From Pseudodonghicola flavimaris (GTDB lineage Bacteria > Pseudomonadota > Alphaproteobacteria > Rhodobacterales > Rhodobacteraceae): a stretch of DNA of 64,000 nt. The notes beneath the pieces are model-generated. The model had not been told where the DNA came from and made no database searches. It worked only from the letters and a program-made list of their open reading frames with translations. This document shows, piece after piece, positions 27,793 through 37,500 of the stretch. The stretch spans positions 62,001 through 126,000 of the forward strand of contig NZ_JASNJD010000012.1 in assembly GCF_030164425.1 (NCBI RefSeq). The letters run 5' to 3'. Within the stretch, counting starts at the first letter, position 1. Each line of letters starts with the position of its first letter. The position numbers and the translations under genes were made by a program.

Positions 27793-28764
27793 ATGACATC
27801 GGACGGGCAGAAGGTGGATGCGGTGGTGATCGGCCGCAACGAGGGCCAGCGGCTGCTCGATTGCCTAGGCTCGATGCGCGACGCGGCGCGGCGGATCGTC
27901 TATGTCGATTCCGGCTCGACCGACGGCAGCGTCGCTGCCGCCCGGGCGCTGGGGGCGGAGGTTGTCGAGCTCGACATGAGCCTGCCGTTTACCGCCGCGC
28001 GCGCCCGCAATGCCGGGCTGGCGGCGCTGGACGGAGACGCGGCCACCTTCGTGCAGCTGGTCGATGGCGATTGCACCATCGATGCCGACTGGATCGCCAC
28101 CGCGCGCGATTTCCTCACCGCCCATCCACGTGCCGCGGTGGCCTGCGGCCGGCGCCGCGAACGCCACCCCGAGGCCTCGGTCTACAACCGGCTCTGCGAC
28201 CGGGAGTGGAACACCCCGCCGGGAGAGGCGCTGGCCTGCGGCGGCGATGCGCTGGTGCGCCGCGCCGCCGTGACCGAAATCGGCGGCTTTCGCGACGATC
28301 TGATCGCCGGCGAGGAACCGGAGATGTGCCTGCGTCTGCGCCGGGCCGGCTGGACGATCTGGCGGCTGGATGCGGAAATGACGTTGCACGATGCCCAGAT
28401 CCTGCGGTTCGGCCAATGGTGGCGGCGCAGCCGGCGCGCCGGCCATGCCTTTGCCGAGGGCGCGTTTCTGCATGGCCGGGCGCCGGAACGCCACTGGCTG
28501 CGCGAAACCCGCCGCGCGCTGCTCTGGGGGGCGGTTCTGCCGCTGGCGATCCTCGGACTGCTGGCGGTCAGCCCCTGGGCGGCGCTGCTGGTGTTGATCT
28601 ATCCGGCCCAGATGCTGCGGCTGGCGCTGCGGGGGCACGGGGCGGGACGCTGGGAAACCGCGCTGTTTTCGATGCTGGGCAAATTCGCCGAGGCGCAGGG
28701 CGCGCTGGAATTTCACCTGCGCCGGCTGCGCGGACGGCGGCGGGGCATCATGGAATACAAGTGA
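27793..28764 (+). CDS. glycosyltransferase family 2 (GT-A)
   Basis: A 323-residue inverting GT-A glycosyltransferase. It has the nucleotide-sugar motifs VIGRNEGQRLLDCL, IVYVDSGSTDGSVAAA and the DxD-type VDGDCTID, then the acceptor-site GGFRDDLIAGEEPEMCLRLR. Hydrophobic segments near the C-terminus (LLWGAVLPLAILGLLAVS) suggest membrane association. GCGAGGAGCGGGC precedes ATG 27793. It opens the polysaccharide locus and probably adds one sugar to a lipid-linked repeat unit. The donor sugar is unknown. Confidence 0.9.
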   Translation: MTSDGQKVDAVVIGRNEGQRLLDCLGSMRDAARRIVYVDSGSTDGSVAAARALGAEVVELDMSLPFTAARARNAGLAALDGDAATFVQLVDGDCTIDADWIATARDFLTAHPRAAVACGRRRERHPEASVYNRLCDREWNTPPGEALACGGDALVRRAAVTEIGGFRDDLIAGEEPEMCLRLRRAGWTIWRLDAEMTLHDAQILRFGQWWRRSRRAGHAFAEGAFLHGRAPERHWLRETRRALLWGAVLPLAILGLLAVSPWAALLVLIYPAQMLRLALRGHGAGRWETALFSMLGKFAEAQGALEFHLRRLRGRRRGIMEYK

Positions 28765-28809
28765 GAACCGGGACACCCGCCAGAGAGAGCCGCCCCGATC
28801 GCAGAGGTC

Positions 28810-29568
28810 TCAGCCCCGGGACCAGCGCAGCCTCAGTGCCTTCAGCACCTGCCCCGGCAGCACCGCGGCGCTGCGGGCATAGCGCGGCACCATCCGGCCC
28901 GGGCTGCTCAGCATTCGCCACATCCATTCCAGCCCGACCCGGCGCATCCAGAGCGGCGCCCGGACCTGATGCCCGCCGAGGAAATCCAGCCCCGCGCCGA
29001 TCGAGGCGAAGCCCACCGCCGGCGCCAGGCTGCGTCCGCGCAGCGCCAGGGTTTCCTGCTTCGGCGCCCCCAGCGCCAGGAAACACAGCCGGATGCCCGC
29101 CGCATCGAGCCGCGCGAGAATCTCGGCCGCCTCCGCGCCCTCCGGATCGAAGCGGCCCGACGGCGCGGCGGCCAGGGTGATCTTCAGCCCCGGCACCCGG
29201 GCGGTCAGATCGCGGCGCGCATCCTCCAGCGCCACCTCGGTGCTGCCGACCAGCGCCACCGGCACCCCCTGTTCGGCCGCCACCGCCGCCAGCGGCAGAA
29301 TCAGATCCGATCCCGGCATCAGGTCGACCGGCCGCGCCGCCAGCCGCGACAGCATCACGATGGGCCAGCCGTCCGCCACCACCAGATCCTGCCCGGCATA
29401 GACCCGGATGAAATCCGCCGAGGCGCGCATCTTCACCAGATGATCCAGGTTCACGGTCGCCAGCGCAAACCCCTCACCGGCGCGAAACCGGCGCCGCACC
29501 TCGCCCAGCAGGGCGCCCTGGGTCGGCATGTTGATGTGAATGGTCTGGCCGGGGTAATCGAATTGCAC
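28810..29568 (-). CDS. WecG/TagA/CpsF family glycosyltransferase
   Basis: A 252-residue GT26 enzyme that adds a sugar (often N-acetylmannosaminuronic acid or N-acetylmannosamine) to an undecaprenyl-linked acceptor at the cytoplasmic face. Signatures are FALATVNLDHLVKMRASADF, VVADGWPIVMLSRL, PGSDLI and the LCFLALGAPKQETLALRGR motif, followed by SIGAGLDFLGGHQVRAPLW and PLWMRRVGLEWMWRM. Length is typical. It faces the polymerase-like gene across a 254-base divergent region. Confidence 0.92.
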   Translation of the reverse strand: MQFDYPGQTIHINMPTQGALLGEVRRRFRAGEGFALATVNLDHLVKMRASADFIRVYAGQDLVVADGWPIVMLSRLAARPVDLMPGSDLILPLAAVAAEQGVPVALVGSTEVALEDARRDLTARVPGLKITLAAAPSGRFDPEGAEAAEILARLDAAGIRLCFLALGAPKQETLALRGRSLAPAVGFASIGAGLDFLGGHQVRAPLWMRRVGLEWMWRMLSSPGRMVPRYARSAAVLPGQVLKALRLRWSRG

Positions 29569-29822
29569 GGGGTAATCTCCTTGCCACGGTGATAGGCGCG
29601 AATCGCCACGCCGAACAATCCGGGTGACGAGTCTGACGGGAATTGCCGCGCTGCCGTTGTATCCCTGCCAGTCTTTGCGCCACTTCCCCGATCCTGCCGA
29701 CGACAGGGCGCGACAGCGCCCGGCGGAGTTGCTAGAGTGCCCCCGGGTCGGCCGGCTTGCCTTGTCGGCGGCACCCCAACAGAAACCGCCCCGTCCCCGA
29801 GCAGACCCCGAGCCGTCCGACC

Positions 29823-31265
29823 ATGCCCAATGCCTTTGCCATGCTGATGCTGTTGTGCTGGCCGCTGGTCTGCATCGTGATGGTCAAGCGCATGCCCCCA
29901 GAACGCGCAGTGATCTGGTGCATTCTGGGCGGTTATCTGCTGCTGCCGCCGGTCGCGAATTTCGATCTGCCGTTGATTCCGGCGATGGACAAGGAATCGA
30001 TTCCGAATCTGATGGCCTTCCTGCTGGCAGTGCTGATGCTGCACCGTTCGGTGCCGCTGCTGCCGAAATCGGTGCCCGGCCGGGTGCTGGTGCTGATGTT
30101 CCTGCTGGGCACGATTCCGACGGTCCTGACCAATGGCGACCCGGCAGTCTATCGCGACGATTACGGCCACAGCTATGTGATCCCCGGGGTACGGATTCAC
30201 GATCTGGTCTCGGTCATGGTGAAACAGACCATCACCATCCTGCCGTTCCTCATCGGTCGCGCCCTGCTGTCGACCGAAACCGGACTGCGCGAATTGCTCA
30301 AGGCGATCATGATCGGCGGGCTGATCTATACGCTGCCGTCGCTGATCGAGGTGCGGCTGAGCCCGCAGATCAATGTCTGGGTCTATGGTTTCTTCCAGCA
30401 TTCCTTCGAACAGATGATGCGGGATGGTGGCTTCCGGCCGATCGTGTTCCTGCCGCATGCGCTGTGGCTGGCCTTCTTCATGTTCACCGCGCTGCTCTCC
30501 GCCGCGGCGCTGACCCGTTCTGCCGAGCCGGAGGCACGGTTCCGGATGATCCTGGCCACGGTCTATCTGGCTGGGGTCCTCTACCTCTGCAAGAGCCTCG
30601 CCTCGCAGCTCTATGCGCTGAGCTTCCTGCCGGTGGTGATTTTCGCCAGCCCGCGCTGGCAACTGCGGGTGGCGCTGGGTCTGGCGGCGGTGGCGGTGCT
30701 TTATCCGATGCTGCGCAATGCCGGGCTGATCCCGCTGGACGCGATTCTGGAGCGCGCCGCCGCGATCAGCGAAGAACGTGCCGCCTCGCTCGCCTATCGC
30801 TTCACCAACGAGGAAATCCTGCTGGAGCGCGCCCATGACAAGACGCTGTTCGGCTGGGGCGGCTGGGGCCGCAACCTGATCATGGACGCCATGGACGGAC
30901 AGGTCCGTACCGTGCCGGACGGCCGCTGGATCATCGTCTTCGGCACCTTCGGCTGGCTGGGCTATATCGCCGAAATGGGGCTGCTGGCGCTGCCCCTGGC
31001 GCTGATCGCGCTGCGGGCACGGCGCCAAAAAGTGTCGGTCTACGCCGCCCCCGTCGCCCTGATCGTGGCGGCGACGATGATCGACATGCTGGTCAACGCC
31101 ACGCTGATCCCGCTGACCTGGCTGTGTGCCGGAGCGGTGCTGGGCCATGCCGAGGACCCACGCCTGGCCCGTGACCGTAGCTCGGCAGCCGCCGCCAGCC
31201 CCGGCGCAAGCCGCCAACCGGTGATCGGCCGCCGCCGTCCCAAGGGGCGCCGCACAGTGATGTGA
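29823..31265 (+). CDS. Wzy/O-antigen-ligase-like membrane protein
   Basis: A 480-residue inner-membrane protein with 10 or more hydrophobic segments (for example MLMLLCWPLVCIVMV, NLMAFLLAVLMLH, IVFLPHALWLAFFMFTAL) and a large periplasmic loop. The stretch ERAHDKTLFGWGGWGRNLI is similar to the conserved late motif of O-antigen/exopolysaccharide polymerases. A basic, Ser/Ala-rich tail of about 40 residues closes the protein. It probably joins repeat units in the periplasm. ATG 29823 is chosen because it starts the first membrane segment. Confidence 0.7.
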   Translation: MPNAFAMLMLLCWPLVCIVMVKRMPPERAVIWCILGGYLLLPPVANFDLPLIPAMDKESIPNLMAFLLAVLMLHRSVPLLPKSVPGRVLVLMFLLGTIPTVLTNGDPAVYRDDYGHSYVIPGVRIHDLVSVMVKQTITILPFLIGRALLSTETGLRELLKAIMIGGLIYTLPSLIEVRLSPQINVWVYGFFQHSFEQMMRDGGFRPIVFLPHALWLAFFMFTALLSAAALTRSAEPEARFRMILATVYLAGVLYLCKSLASQLYALSFLPVVIFASPRWQLRVALGLAAVAVLYPMLRNAGLIPLDAILERAAAISEERAASLAYRFTNEEILLERAHDKTLFGWGGWGRNLIMDAMDGQVRTVPDGRWIIVFGTFGWLGYIAEMGLLALPLALIALRARRQKVSVYAAPVALIVAATMIDMLVNATLIPLTWLCAGAVLGHAEDPRLARDRSSAAAASPGASRQPVIGRRRPKGRRTVM

Positions 31266-31593
31266 CAGGCCCCGGACCGGGGCAGGCAACCAGACCTGCA
31301 CCCGGGATGCAGCGCACAACTTTCGGGTGAGTGCAGAAATGCCGCCCGATTTGCGGCGGAAATCGCCACAAATTATCCTTATCCGAGCCCCAATGGCGGG
31401 CGAAGATATGTATTGTGCAAAGACCTGCATCGGAGTTTTCCGAAGCGTGAAAGTTTTATCACGCCAGTCTAGCCACTTACGGATGATCGCGGGACATCCA
31501 TCAAAATTTAATCTGTTGGCAAAGCGGCCAACTGTCTATTCTGAATGTCGGTGGGGGCCGACGTGGGATAATATCGGAGCGTTTGGTCACTTT
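31266..31593 (+). promoter_or_regulatory. 328-base leader upstream of the PKS operon
   Basis: This gap has lower GC than the surrounding genes and no convincing gene; a frame open from 31327 is not used. It holds an inverted repeat TTGGC-N6-GCCAA at 31516-31531 followed by TATTCT, and scattered T/A-rich words (AAAATTTAATCTG). It should carry the promoter of the PKS-NRPS run. GGAG at 31576 is the nearest ribosome-site-like sequence to ATG 31594, with long spacing. Confidence 0.45.
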
Positions 31594-34500
31594 ATGGCAT
31601 CGAACGAGAAGCATAGCAGCAGCGGCGATATTGCCATCGTCGGCCTTTCCGTACGTCTGCCCGGCGCGGGCTCAGCCCCGGCGTTCTGGCAGAACCTGCG
31701 GAACGGGACGGAATCGATTGTCCGCCTGAGCGAGGAAGAGCTCCTCGCCAATGGCGAGGACCCGGCCCTGATCGCCGACCCGAATTATGTCCCGGCCGCA
31801 GCGCCGCTGGACGATTTCGCCATGTTCGATCCCGAGTTCTTCGGCTTTTCCCCGAAGGAGGCGGCGATCCTCGACCCGCAGCACCGCAAGTTCCTGGAAG
31901 TCGCCTGGGAGGCGATGGAAGATGCCGGTCATCCGCCCGAAACCCTGTCCGAGCCCATCGGCGTCTATGCCGGCTGCGGCATGGGCAGCTATTTCTACTT
32001 CAACATCTGCTCCAACCCCGGGCTGGTGCAGGACGTGGGCATGTTCCTGCTGCGCCACACCGGCAACGACAAGGATTTCCTGTCGACCCGGGTGAGCCAT
32101 GTGTTCGACCTGAAAGGGCCGTCGATCAACCTGCAGACCGCCTGCTCCACCTCTCTGGTGGCGGTGCATTACGCCTGCCGGGCGCTGCGCGCCGGCGATT
32201 GCGGCATGGCCCTGGCCGGCGGCGTGACGATCGAGCTGCCGCAGGGCCGCGGGTATCTTTACAAGGAGAACGAAATTCTCTCGCCCGACGGCCACTGCCA
32301 CGCCTTCGATCACCGGGCGCAGGGCACCGTCTTCGGCTCCGGCGCCGGGGTGGTGGCACTGCGGCGTCTGGAAGACGCGATTGCCGACGGGGATCATATC
32401 TGGGCGGTGATCAAGGGCAGCGCGGTGAATAACGACGGCGCCGCCAAGGCTGGCTATCTGGCGCCCTCGGTCGACGGTCAATCGCAGGCGGTGGCGCTGG
32501 CGCTGAAGGCGGCCGGCGTGCCCGCCGACACCATCGATTACGTCGAATGCCACGGTACCGGCACCTATCTGGGTGACCCGATCGAGGTATCCGCCCTGAC
32601 CGAGGCCTATCGCAAGGAAACGGCCGAGACCGGCTTTTGCCTGCTGGGGTCGGTCAAGACCAATATCGGCCATCTCGACACCGCCGCCGGCGTCGCCGGG
32701 CTGGTGAAAACCGCGCTGGCGCTGAAACACGGGGAAATCCCGCCCTCGCTGGGCTATGAGGCGCCGAACCCGGCCATCGATTTCGACCATTCGCCGTTCA
32801 CCGTCGCCGACCGGCTGACTCCCTGGAAGTCGCACAAGGGACCGCGCCGCGCCGGCGTCAACGCACTGGGGGTGGGCGGCACCAACGCCCATGCGATCCT
32901 TGAGGAGGCACCCGAACGCGAAGCGTCGGAAGAGAGCGAATTCCCGTTCCAGATCCTCTGCCTGTCGGGGCGCACCCGCGCCGCGCTCGACGCCAATTCC
33001 CGGGCACTGGCGGCGCATCTGCGCGCCAATCCCGATCTGCCGCTGGCCGATGTCGCCTTCACCCTGAAGGAAGGCCGCCGTGGCTTCGACAAACGCCGGG
33101 TGCTGGTCGCCGAGAACGCCGAAGAGGCCGCCCGTCTGCTGGAAGAGGCCGATCCGCGCAAGGTTTTCACCCATGACCGGCTGGGCGCCCGCCCCGATCT
33201 GGTCTTCATGTTCCCGGGCGGCGGCGCCCAATATGCCGGCATGGCCCGCGATCTTTACGAGACCGAGCCGGTCTTTGCCGACTGGATGGATCGCGGTCTG
33301 GACCATCTGGAACCGAAGCTCGATTTCGATATCCGCGCGCTCTGGCTGCCGGGGGATGACGCGGCGCAGGCCGAGGCCGACGCGAAGCTGACGCAACCCT
33401 CGGTGCAACTGCCGCTGATCATGATCGTCGAATATGCGCTGGCCCAGCTGTGGATCAGCTGGGGCGCGCGGCCGTCGGCACTGGTCGGCCATTCGATGGG
33501 CGAGAATACCGCCGCCTGTCTGGCCGGCGTGATGTCGTTCGAGGATTGCATCGATCTGGTGCTGCTGCGCGGCCGGCTGTTCGACACCGTGCCAGCGGGC
33601 GGCATGCTGAGCGTATCGCTGCCCGAGGCCGAGTTGCGGGCGCTGATCGGCGACGACCTGGACATCGCCAGCGTCAACGCCCCCCGGCTCTGTGCCGTGT
33701 CGGGCCCGCAGGCGGCGCTGGACCGGCTGTCCGAAACCCTGAGCGCGCAGGAAATCGATCACCAGCGGGTGCAGATCGACATCGCCGCGCATTCGCGCAT
33801 GCTCGACCCCATCCTGGCGGAATTCGGCGCCTTCCTGCGGTCGATCCACCTGTCGCCGCCGACGATGAAGATCCTGTCGAACCGCACTGGCGCGCCGCTC
33901 AGCGCCGAAGAGGCCACCGATCCCGCGTATTGGGTCGGTCAGCTGCGCAATACCGTGCGCTTCGACGATTGCATCACCGCGCTCGCGGCCGGCCAGAAAC
34001 CGGTGTTTCTGGAGGTAGGCCCAGGCCGCGCGCTCAGCTCTCTGGCGCAGATGAACGATGCCGTGGGCCCGGGGCAGGTGATCAGCTCGCTGCGCCACCC
34101 GCAACAGGAGATCGCCGACGACGCCTATTTCCTCTCCGGCATCGGCCGGCTCTGGGCCTGCGGGATCGAAGCCGACTGGGACCAGATCTGGGGTGAGGCG
34201 AAACGCCAGCGCCTGCCGCTGCCGACCTATGCCTTCCAGGCCAGCCGCTATTTCATCGAGCCCGGCAAGCCGCAGGTCACGGTGGAGGGCGAGGTTGCGC
34301 TCTCCCGCGTCGACGACATGGCGCGCTGGGGTTATCGTCCGGCCTGGCGGCCGCGCCCCGCCGATTGCGAGATCGACGTCGACCGCGACCTGGGCGACGC
34401 GGCCAAGCAGACCTGGCTGATCTTCGACGAGGGCGCCGGCCTTGCCGCCGAGGTCGCCCAGCGTCTGGCTGGCGCCGGCCATGTCGTCACCCGGGTCAGT

Positions 34501-37500
34501 CCCGGCGACACCTATGCCCGACTGGCGGAAGATCACTATCTGCTGCCGCCCGAACAGGGGCGCTTCGGCTATGACAGCCTGTTGCGCGATTTGGCCGAGT
34601 CCGGCCGCAGCCCCGATCGCATCGGCCATTTCTGGCCGGTGACGCAGGACGAAAGCCACCGCCCCGGCGGCTCGTTCTACGACCGGATGCTGGAACAGGG
34701 GTTCTTCAGCCTGATGTATCTGGCCCAGGCCATCGGCGGGGCCGAGCTGGAACAGCCGCTGCATATCACCGTCTTCACCAATGGTGCCGCCCAGCTGGAC
34801 GATGAGGGCCTGCCCTATCCCGAAAAGGCGCTGATCGCCGGACCCGTCGGGGTGATCCCGCATGAGATGCCGGGGGTGACGCTGGCCTCGGTCGACATCG
34901 CCCTGCCTGCGGCCGCCCCGAAGCGTCGCCTGGCGCCGATTGGCGGCGCGGCCCCCCGGGCCGATCTGGCCCCGCTGGCGTCGCAGGCGCTGGAGGAACT
35001 GCTGGCCGAGCCCGGCCAAGAGGTCGCCCTGCGCCGGGGCGAGAAACGCTATGTCCGCAGCTGGCGGCCACTGGCGCTGGACCAGAGCGGCGCGCCGGTC
35101 TGGAAGACCGGCGGCACCTATCTGATCACCGGTGGTTTCGGCGGCATCGGGCTGACGCTGGCCGCCGGGCTGATGCGCGATCATGGCGCCAACGTGATCC
35201 TGCTGGCCCGCGATCCGCTGCCGGCCCGCGACGCCTGGGCGGCCTACCTGGCCGGCCATGCCCCCAGCGACCGCACTGCCCGGCGCATCCGCGCCCTGCA
35301 GGACCTGGAGGCGATCGGCACCGGCGCGGTGATGGCGATCGCGGCGGATGTCTGCAACATCGACCGCATGCGCGCCGCGGTGGCCGAGGCCGAGGAGCGC
35401 TTCGGCGCCATCACCGGCCTGATCCACGCCGCCGGCCAGATCGACGACGGCCCCGTCCTCGCCAAGACCGAGAGCGGCGTCGCCCAGGTCTTCGCCCCCA
35501 AGGTCACCGGGCTCAGGGTGCTCGACACCCTGTTCCCCGACGGCATGCTGGAACTGATGGTGCTGTTCTCCTCCTCCTCGACCGCGACGGCGCCGGCCGG
35601 GCAGATCGACTATGTGGCGGCGAACGAATATCTCAACGCCTTTGCCCAGTCCCGCAAGGCCGCGGCGACCCGGGTGATGGCGGTGGGCTGGGGGGTCTGG
35701 TCGCAGGTCGGCATGGCCGCCGATGCCATGGCCGCCCGCGACGGCGCCGGCAAGCTCAGCGAGCGGGTGGACTGCGATCAGCCATTGCTACGCGAGACCG
35801 GCTTCGATGCCGCCGGAAACCGCCTGTTCGTGTCGACCTATGACGCGCAGGACGACTGGGTGTTCGACCAGCACCGTACCGCCGCCGGCGACGCGCTCCT
35901 GCCCGGCACCGGCTATATCGAACTGGCGGCAGAGGCGATGGCAGCCCATGGCGTCGCCGTGCCCTATGAGATCCGTGATCTCTATTTCCTCAGGCCGCTG
36001 CGGGTGGGCAACGATCAGCCCCGCCGCGCCGTCCTGCGGCTGGAGGCCGACGAAGCCAGCCTGAACCTCACTGTGCATGCCGCGCTCGGCGCCGAAGAGG
36101 CCGCCGGATACGAGCTGAACGCCCAGGCGCAGATCGTGACGCGCGGCGATCTGGCCGTCCCTGCTCCGCTCGATCTCAGCACCATCGCCGCCCGCTGCGG
36201 CGCGCCGGAGGTGGCCGGCCCGGACGATTGCCTGCATTCGCCACAGGAGGCGCATCTGCGCTTCGGGCCGCGCTGGCAGGTGCTGCGCCGCCGTGCCATG
36301 GGTGCAGGCGAAGGGCTCGCCACGCTGAGCCTGCCGCAACAGTGCCGGGGCGATCTGGCCCGGGGCTATCTGATGCATCCGGGGCTCCTCGACCTCGCCA
36401 CCGGCTGGGCCATCGCACTGGCGCCGGGCTATGACGACACCGCGCTCTGGGTGCCGGTCAGCTATCGCACCATCCGTGTCTTCGCGCCGCTGCCGGGCGA
36501 GATCCGCAGCTGGATGCGGCTCACCCCGGGGACCGGGGCCGACGGGTTCGTCAGCTTCGACGTCACCCTGACCGATCCCCAGGGCAATGTCTGTGTCGAG
36601 GTCGAAGGCTTCCAGATGACCCGCACCGCCGGCACGCTGGAGTTCGCCACCGCCGGCACCGCCGATGCCCGGGCCGCCGATCTGGGGCTGGTCGCCGCCA
36701 CGCAGGACGCCCCGCTCAGCCCAGAGGAACAGCGGCTGCGCCACAACATCACCCAGGGCATCCGCCCCGAGGAAGGCCCCGAGGCGCTGACACGGGCGCT
36801 GGCGCTGGGGGCGCCGCAGGTACTGGTCAGCAGTCTCGATCTGGCGCAGCTGATCCGTCAGGCTGCCCAGGTCAGCTCCGCGAAACCGGAAGAGGCGCAG
36901 AGCTTCGATCGCCCCGATCTGGATACCGATTACGTGGCCCCGCGCACCGAAGTGGAAAAGACGCTGGCCGGGCTGTTCTCCTCGCTGCTGGGGGTCGCCC
37001 GGGTCGGGGTCGAGGACAGTTTCTTCGATCTCGGTGGCCATTCGCTGATCGCGGTGCGGCTCTTCGCCCGGATCAGCCGGCTCTATAACGTCGAATTCCC
37101 GCTCTCCACCCTGTTCGAGGCGCCCAGCGTCGCCGCGCTTGCCGGCCTGATCGCCGCGCGCACCGGCATCACCGGCGAGACCGCCGAAGGCGACGAGGCG
37201 CCGCAGACCGAGATCGCCCCCGCCTTCACCCATCTGGTCGCCCTGCACAAGGGCGCGGGCGGCAGCGGGCCCGGCCATACGCCGTTCTTCCTGGTCGCCG
37301 GCATGTTCGGCAACGTCCTGAACCTGCGCCATCTGGCGCTGATGCTGGGTCGCGACCGGCCGGTTTGGGGGCTGCAGGCCCGCGGTCTGATCGGCGGCGA
37401 CGAACCGCATCACCGGATGGAAGAGGCCGCCGCCGATTACATCGCCGAGCTGCGCCAGGTGCAGCCGCAGGGGCCTTACCTGCTGGGCGGCTTCTCCGGC

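Noticed and set aside
29451-31430. 659-codon minus-strand frame across the polymerase-like gene
   Set aside because: Composition is Gln/His/Arg-rich noise; the plus-strand frame encodes regular membrane helices.
31327-31593. N-terminal extension of the PKS by 89 residues
   Set aside because: No ketosynthase-like sequence before MASNEKHSSSGDIAIVG and base composition is intergenic.
31672-35427. 1251-codon reading frame on the minus strand opposite the PKS
   Set aside because: Same reason; the PKS domains are unmistakable on the plus strand.
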